From: a virus
Length of the DNA stretch: 41,033 bases
Virus record (IMG/VR): IMGVR_UViG_3300028392_000121
Span: 1 to 41,033 of that record
Direction: 5' to 3' (one strand)
Made by a program: the position numbers and the translations under genes. The notes beneath the pieces are model-generated. The model had not been told where the DNA came from and ran no database searches. It was given only the letters and a program-made list of their open reading frames with translations. Positions 1 through 7,087 of this stretch are shown here, in pieces; the stretch's first letter is position 1, and the number at the start of each line of letters is the position of its first letter.

Positions 1-40
1 AAACAGCATAAATGGTTCCTACAATTTCACTTCGTAAATT

Positions 41-469
41 TTGGGAAAAAGAGAGCAATCCAGCCACCCCATGAACCAACAACTGAAAGAACTGATCGAG
101 ACGAAAGCGCGGGAGATATCTGGATACGAGGGCAAATATTTTATTGATAGTGCAGGCGTGGCCTATAGTTCAGCGCATAGAGAATTGAGGAAATTAAAGC
201 CATATTGCACAAGCAAAGGGTATATGCAAATAGACCTTTGGTGCAATAATAAACGCAATACTGCGACAATTCATAGGCTTGTAGCATCGGCATTTATACC
301 TAATCCCCATGACTACCCTCAGGTTAATCACAAAGACGGAAATAAGCAAAATAATAACGTATATAACTTGGAGTGGTGTAATCAATCGCAAAACCAAATA
401 CACGCTTGCGAAATCGGTCTTGTTACCCATTTAAAGAATAAAAGAACACACAAAAGGATCGGCAAATAG
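41..469 (+). CDS. NUMOD4/HNH homing-type endonuclease
   Basis: Probable free-standing HNH endonuclease that nicks or cuts DNA. Residues about 25-45 (ISGYEGKYFIDSAGVAYS) match the NUMOD4 DNA-binding motif. An HNH_3-type core follows, with IHRLVA (77-82), NHKDGN (96-101) and NLEWC (109-113), which supply the metal-binding and catalytic His/Asn residues. An in-frame stop at 35-37 limits the N-terminus. The first start is TTG at 41, but ATG at 71 is the better start because it lies just before the conserved part (132 aa). HNH genes often sit beside terminase genes in phages and can be intron-like parasites or assist packaging; which applies here is not visible. Family call firm, biological role inferred. 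Confidence 0.85.
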   Translation: MGKREQSSHPMNQQLKELIETKAREISGYEGKYFIDSAGVAYSSAHRELRKLKPYCTSKGYMQIDLWCNNKRNTATIHRLVASAFIPNPHDYPQVNHKDGNKQNNNVYNLEWCNQSQNQIHACEIGLVTHLKNKRTHKRIGK

Positions 470-757
470 GCTTAGAATATGCATTAAATCTACATTGTCT
501 CATAAACATATATCTATCATTTGTTTAAAGATGTTGAGATGCCAATAAAATAAACACTTTCCGATATGTTTGGAAATGTCAAATAAAAAACCCCTAACTT
601 TATAAATCAAAAGGACGTGTACAACACTCCTTACTGCCAGTCGGCTCTTCCATAGCGAAGCGGAGGAATAGAAAAAATCCCATTTCAAATTTATTCCTCT
701 GGTAGATCATAAGTTCTGGGGTTCAGCCTACCCGAAATTATCACACACCAAATAATA
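470..757. other. Non-coding gap upstream of terminase genes
   Basis: No convincing gene. It contains an imperfect 10-bp inverted repeat (661-670 with 692-701, about 21-nt loop, one G-U pair), which could be part of an untranslated RNA. No complete tRNA cloverleaf could be drawn. The only sizeable open frame is on the minus strand (500-688) and has unconvincing composition. The late promoter lies immediately to the right. Confidence 0.5.
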
Positions 758-790
758 TTTGTTAATCTCGCCTAATTATTGCTAACTTTG
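758..790 (+). promoter_or_regulatory. Bacteroidota-type promoter for the terminase genes
   Basis: TTTG at 758-761, 21 nt, then TAACTTTG at 783-790. This matches the Bacteroides/Flavobacterium primary sigma consensus (TTTG or TTG, 17-23 nt, TAnnTTTG). Transcription would start near 795-798, about 12 nt before the terS start codon. Confidence 0.75.
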
Positions 791-808
791 GTATAACCAA
801 ATGGACAA

Positions 809-1282
809 ATGTCCGCCCTATCAAAATTGTCGCTTAATTCAAAATATTCTGAAAAATTAGTAGATGATATTTGCGAACTTCTTTCCGGTTCTGCAAAATC
901 AATAAGAAGTTGCTGCGATCATTTCGGTATAAGTTACAATGCGTTTAAGATGTGGGTAAATGAGTCTAGCGCTACGCATAAACCCTACGCACTTACCCAA
1001 TACACGCGCGCGAAACAGGAGCAAATTAGCTACTTAGCAGAAGAGATATTACGCCTTACATATGAGATGCAGGATTTGATCAAAGGCGGCACCACCTACA
1101 ACGAAACAAATGTAAATGCGGCTGTTGCAGCTCTCCGGGTGCAAATTGACTCTTTGAAGTGGGTATTATCCAAACTAGCCCCTAAAATCTACGGCGACAA
1201 AGTAGACGTAACCAGCAACGGGAAAGCCTTACCTACCTCTATCAACATAATACTCGATAATGGCGGAAACTGCCAGCCTTAG
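809..1282 (+). CDS. terS: Terminase small subunit
   Basis: 157 aa. Probable DNA-recognition subunit of the packaging motor. The N-terminal third (about 20-55) reads as a helix-turn-helix (CDHFGISYNAFKMW) and the middle is helical. The C-terminal stretch KWVLSKLAPKIYGDKVDV closely resembles the conserved end of many phage small terminases. It overlaps the large subunit gene by 23 bp in another frame, as expected for a co-translated terminase pair. The ATG at 809 is preferred over the ATG at 801, which opens only a short frame. The promoter at 758-790 lies directly upstream. Confidence 0.82.
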   Translation: MSALSKLSLNSKYSEKLVDDICELLSGSAKSIRSCCDHFGISYNAFKMWVNESSATHKPYALTQYTRAKQEQISYLAEEILRLTYEMQDLIKGGTTYNETNVNAAVAALRVQIDSLKWVLSKLAPKIYGDKVDVTSNGKALPTSINIILDNGGNCQP

Positions 1283-2585
1283 ACTATTCAGCAAGCAAAT
1301 ACAGGCTTATCAATTCCTAGAGGATGATATTACTAATGAGCTATGCTACGGCGGTGCAGCCCGTGGTGGTAAATCATGGCTTGGTTGTGGATGGCAGATA
1401 ATCAGGCGCATAAAGTTTGCCGGTAGTGCAGGACTAATTGCCCGTGAAGAACTGGTGAAACTTAAAGACACCACGCTTTTAACGTTCTTTAAAGTTCTAA
1501 ATGAAATGAGGCTGCGTGATGTTGTGGAATACAACGCCCAGAGCATGACGGCTACATTTCCCAATGGGAGCGTTATTTTCTTTCGTGAGATAAAATATAT
1601 TCCTTCAGATCCAGAGTTTGACCGGCTCGGCTCATACGATTTAACAGACTGTTTTTTGGATGAAGCGCAGCAGATAAGCGCAAAAGCTATCAGTGTATTA
1701 AAAGGCCGTTTTTCATTGCTCTACGGCCCCGGATGGGCTACCATACCAAAAGCGTTATATACCTGCAATCCGACAAAGGGATGGATATACACAGACTTTG
1801 TACAACCTGATAAAATCGGGGATATTCGCAGCGACCGGCAATTTATTAAGGCATTACCGAAGGACAACCCACACGTCCCGCAATCATACCTCGATAACCT
1901 ATTAAAAGCCGATAAGGTAACTATTGAACGTCTATACTATGGCAATTTCGAGTATGACGATGACCCGACTGTATTGTGTGAATACGATGCAATACTAGAC
2001 CTGTTCACCAATGACCATATCAAGCCAACAGGCACAAAAGCAATATCCGCCGACTTAGCAATGCAAGGGCGTGATAAGTTCGTAGCGGGCGTGTGGGATG
2101 GAATGGTATGCAATGTGGCAATAGACCAACCTAAAAGCACAGGAAAGAGCATAGAAAACGATTTGCGGGTGTTAATGGAATCTAACCATGTGCCACGCAG
2201 CAGGACTATTGCGGATAGCGATGGTATGGGTAATTACCTGGTATCATACCTAGAAGGAATAAAAGAGTTTCACGGTGGTGGGCAAGCGATAAATAAAAAC
2301 GAGTTTGCTAATATAAAGGCTGAATGTGCTTATAAACTTGCCGATATGGTGAATGAGCGCAAGATAAAAATTATCTGTACTGATGTGCAAAAGAAAGCCA
2401 TTATTGAGGAAATAGGTATGCTCAAGGCTGACAGCGTGGACAAAGACGAAAGTAAAAAGCGCATCATTAAGAAAGAATTAATGAAGGAATCTCTGAGGCG
2501 CAGCCCCGACTATTTAGATATGCTTATAATGGGGATGTGGTTTCATGTGGCACATAAAACTGCCAAAATTCACATCATACGGTAA
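1260..2585 (+). CDS. terL: Terminase large subunit (ATPase and nuclease)
   Basis: 441 aa, a normal length for the family. This motor pumps DNA into the procapsid and cuts concatemers. Visible motifs: Walker A GGAARGGKS (31-39), Walker B CFLDEAQ (131-137), a CNPT coupling motif (169-172), and RNase H-fold nuclease acidic residues in ISADLAMQGRDK (about 262-273, D265) and IADSDGMG (about 317-324), plus a C-terminal SPDYLDM. It overlaps terS by 23 bp and is followed by a 41-bp gap carrying a promoter-like motif. Both ATPase and nuclease centres look intact. Confidence 0.93.
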   Translation: MAETASLRLFSKQIQAYQFLEDDITNELCYGGAARGGKSWLGCGWQIIRRIKFAGSAGLIAREELVKLKDTTLLTFFKVLNEMRLRDVVEYNAQSMTATFPNGSVIFFREIKYIPSDPEFDRLGSYDLTDCFLDEAQQISAKAISVLKGRFSLLYGPGWATIPKALYTCNPTKGWIYTDFVQPDKIGDIRSDRQFIKALPKDNPHVPQSYLDNLLKADKVTIERLYYGNFEYDDDPTVLCEYDAILDLFTNDHIKPTGTKAISADLAMQGRDKFVAGVWDGMVCNVAIDQPKSTGKSIENDLRVLMESNHVPRSRTIADSDGMGNYLVSYLEGIKEFHGGGQAINKNEFANIKAECAYKLADMVNERKIKIICTDVQKKAIIEEIGMLKADSVDKDESKKRIIKKELMKESLRRSPDYLDMLIMGMWFHVAHKTAKIHIIR

Positions 2586-2591
2586 AATAAA

Positions 2592-2622
2592 TTTCGTATA
2601 TCTGAATATTATACTAATTTTG
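2592..2622 (+). promoter_or_regulatory. Possible promoter ending just before a start codon
   Basis: TTTC at 2592-2595, 19 nt, then TAATTTTG at 2615-2622, a fair match to the Bacteroidota promoter pattern. The ATG at 2627 is only 4 nt past the box, so the message would be leaderless or translation would begin further in, for example at ATG 2657. The sequence TTTGGGATATG recurs at 6838-6848. Confidence 0.35.
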
Positions 2623-2626
2623 GGAT

Positions 2627-3094
2627 ATGGATAAGCAAAAAGGCAGAAAGATACCAATGCAAGCCCCAAAACCACAATTACCGCAGCGAGAGCAGTTTGT
2701 ACACCATCCTGAATTTAAGGAGCGAATAGCGAAAGCAATGGATGGGGTAGAGTTCCCAATTAAGAAAATACCCGTGAATTTCAGCAAGTGGTTAACCAAT
2801 GCGCTGAATCATATTCCTTTCACGGTACTAGGGATGCCCCTACCTTTTTACTACGACCTTTGCTTTATTCATCCCGATAAAATGACGTTCGGACTTTTGC
2901 AAAAGGCGTGTGATATTGTCTATAACAGCAGCCCTGAATGTCAAAAAATGGGATTGAGCGAGTATTACGAAATGATACGCGAAATTGCCACCATGAAGGA
3001 CGCATTATCAGACATTACAGACCCTATAAGGGATAAAGTAATAGATGATTTGATGGCAGCGGAGAAGATCAAAAATAGTGGTTTGGTGACTTAG
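2627..3094 (+). CDS. Hypothetical protein between terminase and portal genes
   Basis: 155 aa, not recognised. The protein begins with a basic, Pro/Gln-rich segment (about 1-30). It contains PVNFSKWLTNALNHIPFTVLGMPLPFYYDLCFIHPDKMTF-like hydrophobic/aromatic material (about 50-90), then an acidic helical C-terminus. There is no clear membrane segment or signal peptide. Its position between terL and the portal gene suggests a head-assembly or packaging accessory. The start could be ATG 2627, only 4 nt after a promoter-like box, or ATG 2657, which has a purine-rich stretch upstream. Confidence 0.6.
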   Translation: MDKQKGRKIPMQAPKPQLPQREQFVHHPEFKERIAKAMDGVEFPIKKIPVNFSKWLTNALNHIPFTVLGMPLPFYYDLCFIHPDKMTFGLLQKACDIVYNSSPECQKMGLSEYYEMIREIATMKDALSDITDPIRDKVIDDLMAAEKIKNSGLVT

Positions 3095-3162
3095 TTTAAC
3101 GGTTGCCGACTTTTATATAATTGTATGAAGACGTACAACACCCAATTGAAAAAACAGAACAG

Positions 3163-3195
3163 GCCTGCTACGATTAAAAACGTAGTGGGCTTTTT
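3163..3195 (+). terminator. Hairpin with T-tract abutting the portal start codon
   Basis: A 10-bp stem (3163-3172 with 3181-3190, two G-U pairs), an 8-nt A-rich loop and TTTTT at 3191-3195 look like an intrinsic terminator. The portal ATG begins 4 nt later at 3199, so the hairpin is in the untranslated leader. It could end part of the upstream transcription or act as an attenuator or mRNA-stabilising structure. Confidence 0.6.
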
Positions 3196-3198
3196 AGC

Positions 3199-5112
3199 AT
3201 GACCTTATCAACCGAAGACATACAGAAGATACTCCGCAAGAACCCGCAGCAGGCGTTCATGGACGAAGCAATGGCAAAGTACGAGGTGCTAAAAATGCAC
3301 TGTACAGGTGAAAACATTGATGAGTATGTCGAAGATATAAAAGAGTTCATGCGCCCCGGAATGAGGGAAACGCTAGTGCGGCTCATGCGCGGTAACCGTG
3401 ATTTGATTTACCGCGTAATGGCTCCGCGCGATAAGATTTACACAGCAAAGGGCGGGATTGAGCAGTACAACCTACCTGAGAACATAGAACCGCATTTCAG
3501 GGAGTATCTTAGTTCAATTGCCGACGGTTTGCCTGTTAAGGCGTGGATCCGCCAGCGGTTGCAGAAATACAGCGACTACGACCCGAACGGGGTGTTATAC
3601 ACAGAAATAGGTGCAGATGATTTACCGTATCCAACAATAAAAAGTATCTGCGAAATATATACCTACTTACCTAATGGCAGGGCGTTGGAATATCTTTTTT
3701 TAAATGTCGATGAGGCACAGAAAGAAGCGTATCACGAGGCCGGGATGTTGCCCATATTGAACAAAGGCGATAAGGTATTCCGCATAATTGACGATGCCTT
3801 TGACCGGCTTGTGATTACGAAAGGCAAAAACAATGCACTTGATTTCACCATTGAATCAGAAATACCAAATGAGTTCGGCTATGTGCCTGGAATGGTAATA
3901 AGCGACATTTATGGGTATGGTGAAACGATGGACAGCGCATTAAGCCCGTCCGTTGAATTATTGAACAGCTATATGTTCAGCGTGGGTACTTACAACCTAG
4001 CCTATGCGCGGCAGGCGTTCCCTAAAGAATGGATGCAGTTAAGCCCATGCCCTACATGCAGCGGTGAAAAGGAAATAAAAGGTAATCCATGCCCCGAATG
4101 TAAAGGGAGTGGACATTTGCCATTCTTACGGCAGGCAGACGTAGTAGCAGTTGATTACAGGGCAGAAGATGGTAAGAATGTACCAAACCCACCAATGGGT
4201 ATTGTAGCCCCAGCGGTTGAGGCGTTACAATTCATGCACGATAACGGAATGACATTGGAGAACTACTTTGAATACACCACATGGGGAGTAAGCCGTGTGC
4301 AAAGTAATTCGGTTAATGCAAAACCGGCAGGCAAAGGTGGGAACGTGAGCAACACGGCATATGAGGCTCAAATGAATGAACAGCCAAAACACGATGCGCT
4401 AAAGAAATTCAGCGAGTGGATGTGCAGCTGCATGAAGTTCATTGCCGATACTTGTGGGTGGTACATTTATCGTGAGGCATACAAAGGCTGTGCTATACTT
4501 GGCGGTGATCGGTACATGATTGAAAGCCCCGATGCAACTTGGGATAGGTACACGAAAGCGGTGGCTTCATTCGCCCCAATGTCGATACTTGATAGCCTGC
4601 TACAAGAGTACATAGAGAACAAATACAATAATAATCCATTACTTTCGCGTAAGTTTAACCTGTTAATTCAAGTTGAGCCGTTTGTACATGAGCAGGTAGG
4701 TGTTATTTGGATAGACCAAACGCTGCCAATGGTTAGCCGCCTTGAAAAGAAATACTTTGATGAGTGGACAAGTACCCTGGACGATTACGATATTGCAAGT
4801 GTCCCTGATGAAGGTGGGGCGGATATACTTCGGGCAAAGTTGCGTGATTATGTAACAGGAAAGTATGTAGCGGATGCAATGCAGAGTAACCAACTCATTA
4901 CCAATACAGGGGACATTTTGAATGTTGATGATAGCGTGGAGATTGTAAAGGGCCGTGAAAAGAAGCCGGAACACGCAGGGCAAACATTCACAGTTACAGA
5001 CATTAACGGCGAAGATATTACATTGAAAGGCGGCGGTTCTGATGGAGTGTTTGGATATACCCGTGCCGATGTAATGAAAGCCGAAAGTACCAAAATGATA
5101 CAGGCAGCATGA
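3199..5112 (+). CDS. Portal-like protein with DnaJ-type zinc ribbon
   Basis: 637 aa; probable portal forming the DNA entry/exit ring at one capsid vertex. The call rests on position right after terL, length, and the mixed alpha/beta core (for example the region 340-500 with repeated helical segments). Residues 284-301 carry two CxxC pairs (CPTC and CPEC) followed by KGSG, the pattern of a DnaJ central zinc ribbon and unusual for a portal. The C-terminus (about 575-625) resembles a small KOW/SH3-like beta barrel. The gene stop overlaps the next start (ATGA at 5109-5112), implying translational coupling. Alternative: a portal-adaptor composite peculiar to Bacteroidota phages. Confidence 0.7.
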   Translation: MTLSTEDIQKILRKNPQQAFMDEAMAKYEVLKMHCTGENIDEYVEDIKEFMRPGMRETLVRLMRGNRDLIYRVMAPRDKIYTAKGGIEQYNLPENIEPHFREYLSSIADGLPVKAWIRQRLQKYSDYDPNGVLYTEIGADDLPYPTIKSICEIYTYLPNGRALEYLFLNVDEAQKEAYHEAGMLPILNKGDKVFRIIDDAFDRLVITKGKNNALDFTIESEIPNEFGYVPGMVISDIYGYGETMDSALSPSVELLNSYMFSVGTYNLAYARQAFPKEWMQLSPCPTCSGEKEIKGNPCPECKGSGHLPFLRQADVVAVDYRAEDGKNVPNPPMGIVAPAVEALQFMHDNGMTLENYFEYTTWGVSRVQSNSVNAKPAGKGGNVSNTAYEAQMNEQPKHDALKKFSEWMCSCMKFIADTCGWYIYREAYKGCAILGGDRYMIESPDATWDRYTKAVASFAPMSILDSLLQEYIENKYNNNPLLSRKFNLLIQVEPFVHEQVGVIWIDQTLPMVSRLEKKYFDEWTSTLDDYDIASVPDEGGADILRAKLRDYVTGKYVADAMQSNQLITNTGDILNVDDSVEIVKGREKKPEHAGQTFTVTDINGEDITLKGGGSDGVFGYTRADVMKAESTKMIQAA

Positions 5113-5363
5113 ATCGATTAAACTTTTCTTTATTTGAAATCGGTACTTACCTTGAATTTGGTAACGGCTTTTCATTTATCGGTATTAGAACAAACAAATG
5201 TTTGCAGCGGTCATTATTAGCCATATATTTTGATGATGGTAAACCCGTAATGAGTTGTTTTCTATTTTGCCTTATTGAATATGCGGAAGTCAACGGCAAA
5301 TGGATAGTGAACATCCCAATACTTAATAAGATAAAACGCTTTTTTGTAAGCCAGCCCTTATAA
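5109..5363 (+). CDS. Hypothetical small protein coupled to the portal gene
   Basis: 84 aa, not recognised. Its ATG overlaps the portal stop codon (ATGA), the strongest sign that it is translated. Sequence is hydrophobic and aromatic with an internal segment around 38-58 (LLAIYF...MSCFLFCLIEYA) that might be a beta-rich core or a weak membrane segment. It lies between portal and scaffold genes. Its composition differs from the neighbouring genes, so reality is likely but not certain. Confidence 0.5.
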   Translation: MNRLNFSLFEIGTYLEFGNGFSFIGIRTNKCLQRSLLAIYFDDGKPVMSCFLFCLIEYAEVNGKWIVNIPILNKIKRFFVSQPL

Positions 5364-5384
5364 ATTCTATCAATCTGAATACCA

Positions 5385-5471
5385 ATGAGCAAAATTAAAA
5401 TCAATCCCCGCCAACGGCGCAAGGCTAAACGTAAAGTTTATCAGAAGTTAGGTAAACAAATGAAAAAATAG
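5385..5471 (+). CDS. 28-aa highly basic mini-protein
   Basis: A 28-codon frame starting ATG AGC AAA and ending TAG. The product has 13 Lys/Arg, no acidic residue, and a central NPRQRRKAKRKVYQKLGK segment. It sits between two clearly coding genes in the same direction with short spacers. Such a peptide could bind nucleic acid or the acidic inside of the capsid, but no family was recognised. Coding status is inferred from the clean start/stop context and the extreme composition. Confidence 0.5.
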   Translation: MSKIKINPRQRRKAKRKVYQKLGKQMKK

Positions 5472-5493
5472 TTTCTTAACCAAAACCAATTAT

Positions 5494-5895
5494 ATGGCAC
5501 GTCCAAAGAATACAGAAAGAAAGGAGCAACCATTAAAGCCACCGATGGATGAAACCGAAATAGCCGAGGAAAGGCAGATGAAAGACTTTGACTTGTACAT
5601 GGTCCGGGTAAAGCGTTACATGAACGATGGCAATGGCCTGCCGGACACCGAAAGCGTAGAAGTAGGTAAATTCATCCGCAAAGTGAACACAAGCACATTG
5701 AGTGCAAACGCCCTAAACGCGACACAAGACTGGCGCAATGACGGACAGGAGGGGCAACCCGTTATACAATGGTTCTTCCCTGCTGAACATGAAGTTAAAG
5801 CAGGCCTGACATTCAAAGCGCACGATACTTTCAAAAAGAGTATGGGTAAGAGTGTAGCAACAAGACTTGTTATTGATTCATCTAAAGCCATTTAA
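5494..5895 (+). CDS. Hypothetical head-region protein
   Basis: 133 aa, not recognised. The first about 30 residues are charged and Pro-rich (disordered). The remainder alternates beta-like segments (VRVKRYMNDG, VEVGKFIRKV, VIQWFFPAE, ATRLVIDSS) and looks like a compact beta domain. It lies between portal and scaffold genes with an A-rich start context. Its location suggests a capsid accessory or decoration role, which is inference only. Confidence 0.65.
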   Translation: MARPKNTERKEQPLKPPMDETEIAEERQMKDFDLYMVRVKRYMNDGNGLPDTESVEVGKFIRKVNTSTLSANALNATQDWRNDGQEGQPVIQWFFPAEHEVKAGLTFKAHDTFKKSMGKSVATRLVIDSSKAI

Positions 5896-5927
5896 GGGCA
5901 TATTTATTAATCCATTAAATTTATTTT

Positions 5928-6773
5928 ATGCTCAATAAAGCAGCACAGGAAAAACTATTAAAATTGGTGAATTGTCCCGCTGACAAAATCACAGAACTAC
6001 TTGCCGATGGCGAGATAGATATTGACGTAGCCAAAGACCTGCCGAAAGTGCATGTGTTTGACGATGCCGGATTGGACGAACTGAAAAGCAATGTCCGTAA
6101 AACCAATACCGCCGCAGAAGTGGAAACCTGGGGAAAGAAAATGAACGCGGATCACAAACTTGGTTTGAGCGCAGCCGATGCCAAAGACCGGGATAAGGTT
6201 ATCGCTGCCCTCAATGCAAAGGCCGTTAAAGATGCGGGTGTAGTGCCGGACGATGCCGCGATAAAGGCAAAGGACGATAAGATACTTGCTTTGCAAGCCA
6301 CAATTGACACAAAGGATGCGGAGGTTATCTCATTTAAAAACCAACTGAAAGACCGGGAAATAAATGACGAGTACCGCTCTTATCTGCACCCTGACCGAAA
6401 TCCGGCCCTCGATGATTCCGAATGGATAGAGCGTATCAAACGCAACTTTGAGATAGTGGAAGAAGGTGGCATTAAGGCGTTGAAAGACAAAGCCACAGGT
6501 AAGGTGTTCAACGATGCCAAAGAGAACCCGCTTCCGGCAAAGGATGTACTTGCAAAAACATTCGCAGAAAAAGAAGGATGGCTGAAACCAAAAGCCGCTG
6601 AACCCATAACACCAGCGGGGCCGAAACCTACCCACAACCCCGCCAAAGCCGTTGGCAACAAGAAGTTCAAGACCACAGACGATGTAATGAAGGAAGTGGA
6701 AAGGAAACTGCCAACAGGCACAGCGAAGGAGAAAAAGGAAATGTTTAAGGTGCTTTCCGCAGAAATTGCATAA
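5928..6773 (+). CDS. Probable capsid scaffolding protein
   Basis: 281 aa, highly charged, rich in Ala, Lys, Asp and Glu, and largely helical. There is a probable coiled coil around 95-145 (AKDDKILALQATIDTKDAEVI region) and a Pro-rich linker near 222-242, followed by a short basic helical C-terminus. This composition, together with placement immediately before the major capsid gene, is typical of siphovirus scaffolds whose C-terminus binds the capsid protein. No protease motif is visible. A strong terminator follows at 6803-6830, so capsid expression is separated from this gene. Confidence 0.65.
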   Translation: MLNKAAQEKLLKLVNCPADKITELLADGEIDIDVAKDLPKVHVFDDAGLDELKSNVRKTNTAAEVETWGKKMNADHKLGLSAADAKDRDKVIAALNAKAVKDAGVVPDDAAIKAKDDKILALQATIDTKDAEVISFKNQLKDREINDEYRSYLHPDRNPALDDSEWIERIKRNFEIVEEGGIKALKDKATGKVFNDAKENPLPAKDVLAKTFAEKEGWLKPKAAEPITPAGPKPTHNPAKAVGNKKFKTTDDVMKEVERKLPTGTAKEKKEMFKVLSAEIA

Positions 6774-6802
6774 GTTTGTCTTCACAGGTTTATTTTCATA
6801 GG

Positions 6803-6830
6803 GCTTCACTATTCTTAGTGAGGCTTTTTT
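6803..6830 (+). terminator. Intrinsic terminator after the scaffold gene
   Basis: 8-bp stem (6803-6810 with 6817-6824, one G-U pair), 6-nt loop, then six T residues. It separates the terminase-to-scaffold unit from the capsid unit. A promoter-like TAACTTTG box (6834-6841) begins 3 nt after the T-tract. Confidence 0.8.
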
Positions 6831-6902
6831 GTTTAACTTTGGGATATGTCACCCAATTACATGCGAAGAATTGGACAGCGAATAACCTTTGCAAAAAAAA
6901 TA

Positions 6903-6935
6903 TTTGGATGTTTAATAAATAGTTTTATACCTTTG
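6903..6935 (+). promoter_or_regulatory. Bacteroidota-type promoter for the major capsid gene
   Basis: TTTG at 6903-6906, 21 nt, TACCTTTG at 6928-6935; the same spacing as the terS promoter. It follows the terminator at 6803-6830 and drives a leader of about 145 nt before the capsid start. A second box, TAACTTTG at 6834-6841, has no visible -33 element. Confidence 0.8.
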
Positions 6936-7087
6936 ACTTCGTTAAAGGCAACACAAGCATCCTTCCTTTAATAAACAGAACATCCTCGAAGCCGCGCTTC
7001 ACTTTCTGTTTCGGGTTGCACCCAATGCGCCGCAGTTGCACTGCAAATCACACTTTTTTAGGCGTATCAATTTAACTATAACCTATC
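6936..7087 (+). promoter_or_regulatory. Long structured leader of the capsid mRNA
   Basis: About 150 nt without a gene. It contains paired segments: TTAAAGG 6942-6948 with CCTTTAA 6965-6971, and AACAGAA 6974-6980 with TTCTGTT 7004-7010, followed by two GTTGCAC copies. The structure could protect the abundant capsid mRNA or regulate its translation. A 41-aa frame (6846-6971) overlaps its 5' part but is weakly supported. Confidence 0.5.

Noticed and set aside
500-688. 62-aa minus-strand frame in the gap before terS
   Set aside because: Atypical composition, no start context and no neighbour on the same strand.
640-745. Possible tRNA in the left gap
   Set aside because: A GGTTCA-like segment occurs, but its flanks do not pair as a T-arm and no acceptor or anticodon stems could be built.
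4663-5175. 170-aa minus-strand frame opposite the portal gene
   Set aside because: Rich in Cys, Ile and Tyr with no motif; it is the antisense reading of a well-supported gene and lies in no minus-strand operon.
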